Shown piece by piece: positions 42,617 to 51,441 of a stretch of DNA of 64,000 nucleotides (its first letter is position 1; each line of letters opens with the position of its first letter). Where the stretch lies: the NCBI RefSeq assembly GCF_001022965.1, contig NZ_LECZ01000021.1:1-64000 (forward strand). The letters are read 5' to 3'. Source of the DNA: Enterobacter genomosp. O. Its GTDB lineage: Bacteria > Pseudomonadota > Gammaproteobacteria > Enterobacterales > Enterobacteriaceae. A program made the position numbers and the translations under genes. The notes beneath the pieces are model-generated. The model was not told where the DNA came from. It worked only from the letters and a program-made list of their open reading frames with translations, and did not search any database.

Positions 42617-45600
42617 ATGAAAAAGACCATTACTGCTAACAACAATACTGAACCTAATATCGCGGCCATAGCTGCCAATGATACGCTGCCACCGCTGCCG
42701 ACAGATGTTTTATTGTGGAACGACTTTCAGTTCCCGCGTGAAATCCATAACGGCGATCCGAGCGAAGATAACACCCCAACCTTCAGCGGTAAGGGTGAAC
42801 CCGGGATGACTGCCGTCATTGACCTCGGCGGCGGCCAAAGCGTCCGCGTACCGGTCGATTCAACCGGTAGCTGGAGCTGGACGCCTGCGCCTGCGCTGGC
42901 GGATGGTTCTTATATTTGGTCTGTCGCACTGGAAGATGCTCAGGGCAATCGTGGCCCATCTACCGCGCCAATTAGCTTCGTCGTAGATACCTTAGGGAAC
43001 GCGGTTTCCATCAGCCACGCTGAAGATAATACCGGCACGCTGACCAACCCGCTGGCAAGCGGCAGCAGCACGGATGACGTTAATCCTGTCATCGTGGGTA
43101 CCGCGACGCCGGGCTCTCTGGTGACGTTGTATGTTGACGGTAAAGCCGTCGGTTCTATGATGGCCGATTCGACAACCGGAGCATGGGCCATTGAGGTTAC
43201 CCCGGCTCTGGAATCCGGTAAAACCTACGAAATCACCGCGGGTGAGTACAGCGGCCCGGGAGAGATCCCTCCGCCGACGCGCCCGTTCCTGCTGACCATC
43301 GATACCGTTGTGCCAACGGGCAGCTTAGATCGCGTATCGGATGACGTGGGTCGCTATCAGGGCGATCTGGCCAACCCGGCAGTGACCGATGACACCACGC
43401 CAACCCTGCACGGTACCGGTCGTCCTGGGGACATCGTGTTCGTTCGCAACGGCAGCGACATCATTGACTCTGTCACCGTACGCGCCGACGGCAGCTGGGA
43501 ATATACCCTGCCGGAGCAGACGAACGGCACCGCGCTGGACGTCAGCGTCGTCTTCCGTGGCCCAACCGGCGTGGAAAGTGCGCCGAGCGCACCGTGGAAG
43601 CTGGTCATTGATACCGAAGCGCCAGGCAAACCGATCATTGGTGATGTGGAAGACGATCAGGGGCCGGTTGTCGGCCCAATTCACAACGGTGACACCACTG
43701 ATGATACGCAACCGGTCTTCAGCGGCGGCGGTGCCGTGCCTGGTGAAACCGTTGAGCTGATCGTTGATGACGAAGTGGTGGGCACCGCGATCGTCGGTGA
43801 CGACGGTAAATGGGAAGTGACCCCGGAAAACCCACTGAAAGACGGTTCACATGAAGCCGTGGTGGTCATCACCGATCCGGCGGGCAATTCCAGCGAACCG
43901 TCCGATCCAATCGGCTTTATTGTGGATACGCAGCCACCGGCTAAACCCACGATCGACACCGTATTTGATGATGCAGGCCAGCAAACCGGCAATATCGCTA
44001 ACGGCGGCATTACCGACGACAGCACCCCGGACTTCACCGGTACTGCCGAGAAGAACAGCCTGGTGTTTATCATTGTGAACGGTCGTACGGTTGACTCTGT
44101 GACTGCTGACAGCACCGGTACCTGGACCTGGACGCCATCGCTGGGCCTGGCCAACGGTCATTACGACGTAACCGTTGTGGCGCAGGACAAAGCGGGCCTG
44201 CGCTCTGAGCCGTCTGACGCGTTCTCGTTTGACCTGCTGGCGGGCGGTATCCCGACGGCACCGGCGATCACTGACGTGATCGATGACGTTGCTGCGCATG
44301 TCGGTACGATCCAGAACGGCGGCATCACGAACGATGCGCGTCCGACTATCACCGGGACCGCGCAGAACGGCACCACCGTCTATCTGTACGATGGCACAAA
44401 CCCGAACCCAATCGGCAGTGCCGTGGTGACGGGCGGCCGCTGGACCATTGAGTTTGATACCGATCTGGCCCAGGGCGAGCACCGCTTCCGCGCCGTTGCG
44501 CAGGATGTCACCGGTAACCGCAGCCCGGAAACCGGCGAGTGGGTCATTATTGTGGATTCCATCGAGCCGCTGGCCGCGACCGACATTGAACTGTGGGACG
44601 ACTTCGGCACGCCGGGTCTTATCGCCAATGACGACACCACCGATGACAACACCCCAACCTACCGTGGTAAGGGTGAGCCTGACGGCACCGCGATTATCGA
44701 TCTTGGTAACGGCACCACCGTGCGCGTACCGGTAGACAGCAAAGGTAACTGGAGCTACACCCCGGCGCCTGCGCTGGCGGACGGCGACTACACCTGGCGT
44801 GTTGCTATCGAAGATAAAGCGGGTAACGTGGGTCCGGCTTCCGATCCGATCCACTTTATCGTGGATACCAGCCACAACGGCGTCTCCATCAGCCACGTTG
44901 TGGACGATCAGGGCGACATCGTGGGTAATCTGGGCAGCGGTAGCCACACCGACGACACCACCCCAACGGTTGTGGGCCGCGCAACGGCTGGCGCGGTGGT
45001 GAACGTGTATGTTGACGGCAAACTCACGGGTAGCGTGCAGGCAGACGCCGTGACCGGTGAATGGCAGTACACCGTCAACCCGGCGCTGACCGCAGATGCA
45101 CTCTATAAAATTACCGCGACCGAAAACGCGGGCGCAGGTGAGAGCGCGCCAACCGCTCCGTTCGAGCTGACGCTGGACACCCGTGTACCCACCGGTTCTC
45201 TGGACCGCGTGGCGGATGACGTGGGCCTGGTTCAGGGTGACCTGGCGAACCCGGCAGTGACCGATGACACCACGCCGACGCTGTACGGTACCGGTGTGGC
45301 GGGTGACGTTGTGTTTATTTACGACGGTACCCGACTGATTGACTCGGTCACCGTAGGGCCAGCGAACACCTGGAACTTTACGCTGCCGCAGCAGAACAAC
45401 GGAACCGATCTGTCCCTGACGGCGGTATTCCAGAGCCCGACCGGCGTGAAAAGTGCGCCAACGGCACCGTGGAACCTGACTATCGATACCCAGGCACCTG
45501 ATGCCCCGGCCATCAAAGGCATGTACGACGACGCGGGTCATCTGATTACTGACGGCAGCCGCTCGCGCGACACCACGCCAGAGCTGCGCGGTACCGCTGA

Positions 45601-47959
45601 GAAAGAGAGCCTGGTGAAAATTTACGTGCCGGGCAGCAATGTGCCTGTAGGTTCTGTTTATGCCGATGCGGACGGTAACTGGAAATGGACCTCTCCGGCG
45701 CTGTCCGATGCGCAGCACGATTTCTATGTCAGGGCGCAGGACAAGGCGGGGAACGTGTCGGGTGAATCCAACCATTATGGTCTGGAAGTCGACACGAAAG
45801 CGGCTACGCCAATCATTCTGGGCGCGTACGATGACGTGCAGGGCGGCATTTATAAAGGGCTGGTACCGGACGGTGGGCTGTCCAACGACGCGAATATGGA
45901 ACTGCGCGGTACGGCAGAAGCGAACAGCATCGTCTACATCTACAACGCGTATAACAACGCGGTGCTGGATACGGTCAGAGCCGATGCCAACGGTAACTGG
46001 AGCTGGGAGCGTGCAGTAGCAAACACCGCTGCGGGTCGTCCGCACATGTTCTACACCATCGCGAAAGACGATCTGGGCAACGTTTCCGGTAAATCAGCGA
46101 CCTATTCACTGAACGTGGATACGGTGAATAACGCGCCGGTGATTCTGGGTTCTTACGATGATGTACAGGGCGGCGTGTATAACGGCCTGGTGGCTAACGG
46201 CGGCGTCACTAACGACAGAACGCTGGATCTGCGCGGCACGGCTGAAGCGGGCAGCGTGGTGTATATCACTAACCCGGCCAACAATACGGTCTATGGTTCG
46301 ACCACGGCGGGTGCGAACGGGCAATGGTCCTTCCCGGTCACCACCAACTATAACGTGACGTATAACTTCCAGGCCTACTCCATTGACCCGGCCGGAAACC
46401 GCTCAGTGAACTCTTCGCCGTATGCGATTACCGTGGATACGGTCAACGCTGCGCCAGTGATTCTGGGTTCATACGATGATGTTCAGGGCGGTGTGTATAA
46501 CGGTCTGGTGGGTAACGGCGGCGTCACCAACGACAGAACGCTGGATTTGCGCGGTACGGCGGAAGCGGGCAGCGTGGTGTATATCACCAACCCGGCCAAC
46601 GGCACGGTCTATGGTTCGACCACGGCGGGTGCGAACGGGCAATGGTCCTTCCCGGTCACCACCAACTATAACGTGACGTATAACTTCCAGGCCTACTCGA
46701 TTGACCCGGCCGGAAACCGCTCAGTGAACTCTTCGCCGTACGCGATTACGGTGGATACGGTCAACGCTGCACCGGTGATCACCAGCGTGATGGATAACGT
46801 TGGACCAGTGACGGGCAATGTTGCCAACGCGGGTAAAACCGATGACAACACGCCGACCCTGAACGGTACGGCAGAAGCGGGCAGCACGGTTTACGTTGCG
46901 GTGAATGGTACGACGTACAGCACGACCGCAGCGGCCAACGGTAGCTGGAGCGTGACGCCGTCGGCACTGCCGCTGGGTAACCATACCTTCAGCGTGTTTT
47001 CCATTGACCAGGCGGGGAACAGGAGTACAGGTGTTTCGCGTAGCCTGACGGTTGAAGCGCCGAAGACCAGCGGCTTTGAAGACTTCAACGCCGTCCCGAT
47101 CCAAAACTACGGGAAAGGATTGGTGACGCTGTCGAGCGGCCTGAAATTTACGTTAAACGATAAATATTACCCTGGATACGGCGCGGCAATTTATCAGTGG
47201 GGGGCATCGAATAGCCGCAAACTGGCGCTGACAGGCGATATCACTATGCATTTCGATGGTGTAAATGCCGTAAGCATGCAGATTTCAGGTGCGAATGATT
47301 CCGTGCAATCAAGTGTCGTTAAGTCAACCTACACGGTCTACGACACTGCAGGAAAGGTTATTTCCTCCGGGCTTCTGCCTTCAGGTGAGGCGACATTTAC
47401 CGCCACGGCACCTGCGGGACGTGAGATCGGTAATATTGTCTTTAGCATGGGTCGTGGTGCAAGCAGCGGTCTGTCGGGCGGTGGTAACACGATTAACACC
47501 GACCAGTACATGATTGACGATGTTCGCTGGACCGTGAACACCTCCCGCTCTGCGTCAAGAAGTATGATGCTGAATACGGAAGAGCAGCACGACGATAACA
47601 GCCACATTGTCAGCACGCTGAACGGTCATGAAATCAAACTGGATAACCTTCAGGACAAGACGATTGATCTGACCAACGGCAAGCAAGACAAGCTGAATAT
47701 CAGCCTGAACGACGTGCTGACCCACGCTGAGAAAGACCTGTTCATCGCTGATGGCAACAAACAGCTGATGGTGCAGGGGAATAAAGGCGATGTGGTGAAC
47801 CTGAACGATCTGCTACCTGATAACAGCGATCCGGGCAACTGGACCAATGCGGGTAACGTCAAGGTTTCCGGCGTGGAATACCAGGTGTACCACATGGAAA
47901 ACCATGACGTGGAACTGCTGGTGCAAACCGGTGTGACCGTCAACGTGAATAATCACTAA
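42617..47959 (+). CDS. Giant Ig-like-repeat protein 2, without the prefix domain
   Basis: A 1780-residue secreted protein. After about 25 residues rich in Asn it goes straight into Ig-like repeats; the BapA/LapF-type anchor domain of adhesin 1 is absent. Fourteen repeats (about residues 28-1480) are followed by a different beta-rich lectin-like region (about 1487-1639, beginning FEDFNAVP) and the same C-terminal secretion module (about 1650-1780). Start ATG 42617 is preferred over TTG 42605. It lies 86 bases after adhesin 1, probably in one operon, and should use the same type I secretion system. Without an anchor domain it may be released into the matrix; this is inference. Confidence 0.85.
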   Translation: MKKTITANNNTEPNIAAIAANDTLPPLPTDVLLWNDFQFPREIHNGDPSEDNTPTFSGKGEPGMTAVIDLGGGQSVRVPVDSTGSWSWTPAPALADGSYIWSVALEDAQGNRGPSTAPISFVVDTLGNAVSISHAEDNTGTLTNPLASGSSTDDVNPVIVGTATPGSLVTLYVDGKAVGSMMADSTTGAWAIEVTPALESGKTYEITAGEYSGPGEIPPPTRPFLLTIDTVVPTGSLDRVSDDVGRYQGDLANPAVTDDTTPTLHGTGRPGDIVFVRNGSDIIDSVTVRADGSWEYTLPEQTNGTALDVSVVFRGPTGVESAPSAPWKLVIDTEAPGKPIIGDVEDDQGPVVGPIHNGDTTDDTQPVFSGGGAVPGETVELIVDDEVVGTAIVGDDGKWEVTPENPLKDGSHEAVVVITDPAGNSSEPSDPIGFIVDTQPPAKPTIDTVFDDAGQQTGNIANGGITDDSTPDFTGTAEKNSLVFIIVNGRTVDSVTADSTGTWTWTPSLGLANGHYDVTVVAQDKAGLRSEPSDAFSFDLLAGGIPTAPAITDVIDDVAAHVGTIQNGGITNDARPTITGTAQNGTTVYLYDGTNPNPIGSAVVTGGRWTIEFDTDLAQGEHRFRAVAQDVTGNRSPETGEWVIIVDSIEPLAATDIELWDDFGTPGLIANDDTTDDNTPTYRGKGEPDGTAIIDLGNGTTVRVPVDSKGNWSYTPAPALADGDYTWRVAIEDKAGNVGPASDPIHFIVDTSHNGVSISHVVDDQGDIVGNLGSGSHTDDTTPTVVGRATAGAVVNVYVDGKLTGSVQADAVTGEWQYTVNPALTADALYKITATENAGAGESAPTAPFELTLDTRVPTGSLDRVADDVGLVQGDLANPAVTDDTTPTLYGTGVAGDVVFIYDGTRLIDSVTVGPANTWNFTLPQQNNGTDLSLTAVFQSPTGVKSAPTAPWNLTIDTQAPDAPAIKGMYDDAGHLITDGSRSRDTTPELRGTAEKESLVKIYVPGSNVPVGSVYADADGNWKWTSPALSDAQHDFYVRAQDKAGNVSGESNHYGLEVDTKAATPIILGAYDDVQGGIYKGLVPDGGLSNDANMELRGTAEANSIVYIYNAYNNAVLDTVRADANGNWSWERAVANTAAGRPHMFYTIAKDDLGNVSGKSATYSLNVDTVNNAPVILGSYDDVQGGVYNGLVANGGVTNDRTLDLRGTAEAGSVVYITNPANNTVYGSTTAGANGQWSFPVTTNYNVTYNFQAYSIDPAGNRSVNSSPYAITVDTVNAAPVILGSYDDVQGGVYNGLVGNGGVTNDRTLDLRGTAEAGSVVYITNPANGTVYGSTTAGANGQWSFPVTTNYNVTYNFQAYSIDPAGNRSVNSSPYAITVDTVNAAPVITSVMDNVGPVTGNVANAGKTDDNTPTLNGTAEAGSTVYVAVNGTTYSTTAAANGSWSVTPSALPLGNHTFSVFSIDQAGNRSTGVSRSLTVEAPKTSGFEDFNAVPIQNYGKGLVTLSSGLKFTLNDKYYPGYGAAIYQWGASNSRKLALTGDITMHFDGVNAVSMQISGANDSVQSSVVKSTYTVYDTAGKVISSGLLPSGEATFTATAPAGREIGNIVFSMGRGASSGLSGGGNTINTDQYMIDDVRWTVNTSRSASRSMMLNTEEQHDDNSHIVSTLNGHEIKLDNLQDKTIDLTNGKQDKLNISLNDVLTHAEKDLFIADGNKQLMVQGNKGDVVNLNDLLPDNSDPGNWTNAGNVKVSGVEYQVYHMENHDVELLVQTGVTVNVNNH
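46141..46776 (+). repeat. Two nearly identical 318-bp tandem repeats in adhesin 2
   Basis: The units starting at 46141 and 46459 encode 106-residue Ig-like repeats 12 and 13, differing at only a few third-codon positions and two or three residues. Repeat 11 (from about 45825) is a more distant copy. Recent duplication or gene conversion is likely, and copy number may vary between strains. Confidence 0.88.
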
Positions 47960-47970
47960 TTTAAACTTTT

Positions 47971-47997
47971 CCAGGCCTCCTTTCGGGGAGGCCTGTG
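47971..47997 (+). terminator. Hairpin between adhesin 2 and the OmpA-family gene
   Basis: CAGGCCTCC (47972-47980) pairs with GGAGGCCTG (47987-47995), loop TTTCGG. No T-run follows; the ribosome-binding GGAGG of the next gene begins two bases later, so the structure could affect its translation. Confidence 0.5.
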
Positions 47998-48005
47998 GAG
48001 GATTT

Positions 48006-48914
48006 ATGACTTTTTTCAAGACCTCTTTATTCGCGGCGCTGTTTACCTCCTCCGCATTGGTTATGACTCCGGCGCTGGCGGCGGAGAACTTTGGTAAGAC
48101 TTATCAACCCGTTGCGCCTGTCGGCCAGACGCAGACCCAGGTGGTCTATTACCGTGACGCCAGCAATACCGAAGGCGGCGCGGCGCATATTTATGTTGAT
48201 AACGAGTTTCATGATGCCCTGCTGCCTGGCGGATTTACGGCATTCTGCCTGGCACCGGGTAAACACAACCTGGGCGCGTACCAGAACGATGCTCCACAGT
48301 ATCGCGGCAAGGAGCAGGGCTACAACGTAGAGATGACCGGCGGCCAGACCTACTTTGTGCGCGTCAGCCACACGATGAACGCGGTGCCGGAAGCCCGTAC
48401 CCGTGAGCAGGCTGAGAAAGACCTGGCAGGCCTGCGCGAACAGACTCACGTGCTGTCCCGCGCCTCAAGCGTTGAGGCCTGTAATTACCTGCCAGCACCG
48501 CAGTACAAAGATTACACCCTGTCTGGTGATGTGATGTTCCGCTTTGGCCAATCCAGCGAGAAGGGCGTTTCCGCTCAGGGTCGCCAGGCCGTAAAAGATC
48601 TGGTGACGACAATCAAGCGTGAAAACGTTGAACTGAAGCAGATCCAGGTGATCGGCCACACCGACGCCATTGGTAGCGATCGCAGCAACTATGCCCTTGG
48701 TCTGAAGCGCGCGCAGACTGTCCGCACCATGCTGGCTGAAAACGGTCTTCCGGCTCGCCTGATGAGCGCCTCAAGCGTGGGGAGCAGTGAACCCGTGGTG
48801 AACGACTGTGCGGCATCCAGTAAAAAAGAGCTGATTGCCTGCAATGCCCCTAACCGTCGTGTTGTGGTGCGCGTAACGGGCGACCAGGACGTGAGTGCGC
48901 AGGCTCAAAAATAA
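48006..48914 (+). CDS. OmpA-family envelope protein of the adhesin locus
   Basis: A 302-residue exported protein with a signal peptide cleaved near ALA-AEN (residue 25). The N-terminal half (about 35-145) is a beta-rich region of the kind found in small lipoprotein-like proteins (FCLAPGKHNLGAY). The C-terminal half (about 175-290) is an OmpA-like peptidoglycan-binding domain with IGHTDAIGSDRSNYALGLKRA and NRRVVVRV. A good GGAGG precedes the ATG. Lying between the adhesins and their exporter, it may tie the secretion pore or the adhesin to the cell wall; this is inference. Confidence 0.87.
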   Translation: MTFFKTSLFAALFTSSALVMTPALAAENFGKTYQPVAPVGQTQTQVVYYRDASNTEGGAAHIYVDNEFHDALLPGGFTAFCLAPGKHNLGAYQNDAPQYRGKEQGYNVEMTGGQTYFVRVSHTMNAVPEARTREQAEKDLAGLREQTHVLSRASSVEACNYLPAPQYKDYTLSGDVMFRFGQSSEKGVSAQGRQAVKDLVTTIKRENVELKQIQVIGHTDAIGSDRSNYALGLKRAQTVRTMLAENGLPARLMSASSVGSSEPVVNDCAASSKKELIACNAPNRRVVVRVTGDQDVSAQAQK

Positions 48915-48934
48915 TATTCCATTCAGCCATTCTT

Positions 48935-49014
48935 GCCGGGTGGCGCTGCGCTTACCCGGCCTACAATCTTCAACCCCTTTATTGTAGGCCCGTGCAAGCG
49001 CAGCGCCGCCGGGC
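48935..49014. repeat. REP pair (BIME-like) after the OmpA-family gene
   Basis: Two oppositely oriented REP-like units: GCCGGGTGGCGCTGCG...CCGGCCTAC (48935-48964) and GTAGGCCCGTGCAAGCG...GCCGGGC (48984-49014). They form long hairpins and probably end or protect the adhesin operon message. Confidence 0.85.
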
Positions 49015-49064
49015 AAAAATTCCTCCCTGAACCTTTTTCGTGTCAAAAAATAAGCAGTTCCATT

Positions 49065-49090
49065 GAGACAGGTCTCATTAAGGCAAGACC
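49065..49090 (+). promoter_or_regulatory. Palindromic operator before the secretion operon
   Basis: GAGACAGGTCTC (49065-49076) is a perfect GAGAC-AG-GTCTC inverted repeat, followed by CATTAAGG and an AAGAC half-site at 49085. From GACAGGTCT onward it matches the adhesin 1 upstream site at 20 of 23 positions. It lies 107 bases before the ABC transporter start. Confidence 0.6.
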
Positions 49091-49182
49091 ATTCCGCGTG
49101 ACAGAATATTCCTAATTCACTGCAAAAAGTTAATTCATCTTTTTGATTTTAATGAGTTTTAATAACCAGGAACACGCGAATT

Positions 49183-51441
49183 ATGGAATCCTCAATGGCC
49201 AATACCCAGGAGGAACAGCTGCAAGCCACCGCTCGTGATACCCGACTGAATGATGACTCCTTACTCCGAAGTATTGCCTGGCTGTCGGAGCATTATGGTC
49301 TGGGTAAAAGCGACGATGTCCTGCTGGCTGGTCTGCCCGTTGAACAAACTCTCTCACCCTCTTTAGCGCTTGATGCGCTCAAAAACGCCGGTATCACCGG
49401 GGGGCTCATCAAGCGTAACAGCGCCGAATTGCCCGAGCAGGTATTCCCCATGATTCTGCTGCGCAAAGGCGCGGGCGGAATGGTGCTGCTCGCGCGGGAG
49501 CGTCGTAAAAATGCCGACGATAAATGGGATCTGTTCTACTCCCTGGTTATGCCGGAAGTGGGTAACGAGCCGGTTGAGCTGAACCACGAGGCGCTCAGCG
49601 AACTGTATGTCGGCTATGCCATTGCGGCGAAACCGACAGCGCGCATTGACAGTCGGGTAAGCGATATCGCTCCGCCACCGCCGAAAGGCCATTGGCTGTT
49701 TAGCACGCTGTGGCGCTACCGCAGCTACTACCGCAGCGCCGCGTTGGCCTCGGTGCTGGTTAACGTACTCGCGCTGGCGACCGTGTTCTTCACCATGAAC
49801 GTGTATGACCGCGTTATCCCAAACCAGGCGTTTACCACGCTGTGGTCGCTGGCGATTGGCGTGCTGGTGGCGATGGTCTTTGAAGCGATCACCCGTACGG
49901 TGCGTGCACATCTGCTGGATAACGCCGGGAAAAAAGCGGACTTGATCGTCGGCAGCATTCTGTTTCGTCAGTCTCTGGCGGTCAAAATGGAGCACAAACC
50001 GGCCTCGTCCGGCTCGTTTGCCAACCAGCTGCGTGAGTTTGAATCGGTCCGTGATTTCGTCTCTTCCGCGACGCTTGCGACCATTGCAGACTTACCTTTT
50101 GTGCTGCTGTTTATCGGCATTATTTTTGCCATCGGCGGTTCGTTAGCCATTATTCCGATGCTGATGCTGCCGATGATTCTCATAGTCAGTCTGCTGATCC
50201 AGTGGCCGCTGGCGAAGGTAATGAAAGCCAGCCTGCAGGAAGCCTCGTTGAAGCAGGGCGTACTGATTGAATCCATTGAAGGTATGGAAACCCTGAAATC
50301 AGTCGGCGGTGAATCCTGGATGCAGAGCCGCTGGCAGAAATTCAGCGCTATGCAGTCCAGCAGCGCGGCAGCCTCGAAGCACTATTCGACGCTGGCCATG
50401 AACTCCGTGAGTTTTTTACAGCAGCTGCAGACGGTGATGCTGATTGTCACCGGGGTATACCTGATTGATGCCGGTAATCTGACCCAGGGTGCGCTGATCG
50501 GTACCGTGATGCTGGCCGGCCGCGTGACCGCGCCGTTAAGCCAGGTGATTGGTCTGGCCGTGCGTTATCAGCAGGCGAAAGCCGCGCTGTCGTCGCTGAA
50601 CAGACTGATGGCACACCCGACCGATCGCAGCAGCGACATTGATTACATCAAACAGCCTGAGCTGAATGGCGACATTGAGCTGAAAGGCGTGACCTTTTCC
50701 TACCCGGCACCGCCGATGCAGCCTAACCCGGAGATCCTGAAGGGCGTCAACCTGACGATTAAACCGGGCGAGCGCGTGGCGATTGTGGGCAAAATCGGCA
50801 GCGGTAAATCAACCCTGCTGCGCATCATTGCGCGTCTTTATACCCCTGTGAAAGGGCAGCTTTTCAGCAGCGGCCTGGATGTAAATCAGATTGAACCGTC
50901 TGACTGGCGCAACAACGTCGGCTTTGTCGGCCAGGAAGCGCGCCTGTTTTACGGCACCCTGCGTGAAAACATCATGATTGGTCGCCAGAACGCCTCTTCC
51001 GATGAATTCCTGCACGTGCTGCGCCTGACCGGGCTGGATCAGATTGCTGCCCGCCATCCGCGCGGCATTCATATGCCTGTAGGCGAGCAGGGGAACAGTC
51101 TTTCCGGGGGGCAGCGTCAACTGGTGTCACTGGCCCGTACGCTGCTGGCGAGACCGAATCTGCTGCTGCTGGATGAACCCACCAGTGCGATGGATTCCCA
51201 GACGGAAGCCCTTTTCTTACAGCACCTGAAAGTTGCGACCGCCGGACATACGCTGGTGGTGGTGACCCATCGCCCGTCGCTGCTGGCGCTGGTGGATCGC
51301 CTGGTGGTGATTGATGACGGCAAAATTGTGGCCGATGGTCCTAAACAGCAGGTGCTGGCCGCGCTGAACGGTACGCCTGCCAACGACAGTCCCCCAGCGA
51401 AAGCCGCGACAGGAAAACAGCCCGTGGAGGCGAGCGCATGA
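49183..51441 (+). CDS. Type I secretion ABC transporter (LapB/BapB-like)
   Basis: The inner-membrane ATPase-permease of the adhesin exporter, 752 residues. An N-terminal C39-peptidase-like domain (about 20-150) lacks an evident catalytic cysteine, as in LapB-type transporters. Transmembrane helices span about 180-440. The nucleotide-binding domain has Walker A GKIGSGKS (about 536-543), LSGGQ (about 640-644), Walker B LLLLDEPTS and the switch histidine in VVVTHRP. An in-frame ATG four codons later is an alternative start. The 3' end overlaps the HlyD gene (ATGA), the first of two tight junctions. Confidence 0.94.
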   Translation: MESSMANTQEEQLQATARDTRLNDDSLLRSIAWLSEHYGLGKSDDVLLAGLPVEQTLSPSLALDALKNAGITGGLIKRNSAELPEQVFPMILLRKGAGGMVLLARERRKNADDKWDLFYSLVMPEVGNEPVELNHEALSELYVGYAIAAKPTARIDSRVSDIAPPPPKGHWLFSTLWRYRSYYRSAALASVLVNVLALATVFFTMNVYDRVIPNQAFTTLWSLAIGVLVAMVFEAITRTVRAHLLDNAGKKADLIVGSILFRQSLAVKMEHKPASSGSFANQLREFESVRDFVSSATLATIADLPFVLLFIGIIFAIGGSLAIIPMLMLPMILIVSLLIQWPLAKVMKASLQEASLKQGVLIESIEGMETLKSVGGESWMQSRWQKFSAMQSSSAAASKHYSTLAMNSVSFLQQLQTVMLIVTGVYLIDAGNLTQGALIGTVMLAGRVTAPLSQVIGLAVRYQQAKAALSSLNRLMAHPTDRSSDIDYIKQPELNGDIELKGVTFSYPAPPMQPNPEILKGVNLTIKPGERVAIVGKIGSGKSTLLRIIARLYTPVKGQLFSSGLDVNQIEPSDWRNNVGFVGQEARLFYGTLRENIMIGRQNASSDEFLHVLRLTGLDQIAARHPRGIHMPVGEQGNSLSGGQRQLVSLARTLLARPNLLLLDEPTSAMDSQTEALFLQHLKVATAGHTLVVVTHRPSLLALVDRLVVIDDGKIVADGPKQQVLAALNGTPANDSPPAKAATGKQPVEASA

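Noticed and set aside
39069..46045. Long minus-strand open frames inside both adhesin genes (464, 625 and 732 codons)
   Set aside because: They follow the Ig-like repeats in antisense, repeat with the same period and look like a by-product of codon bias in Asp/Thr/Gly-rich repeats.
38179..47060. Regular repeats that might suggest a CRISPR array or satellite DNA
   Set aside because: The period is about 300-318 bases, in frame, coding for Ig-like domains; there are no short direct repeats with unique spacers.
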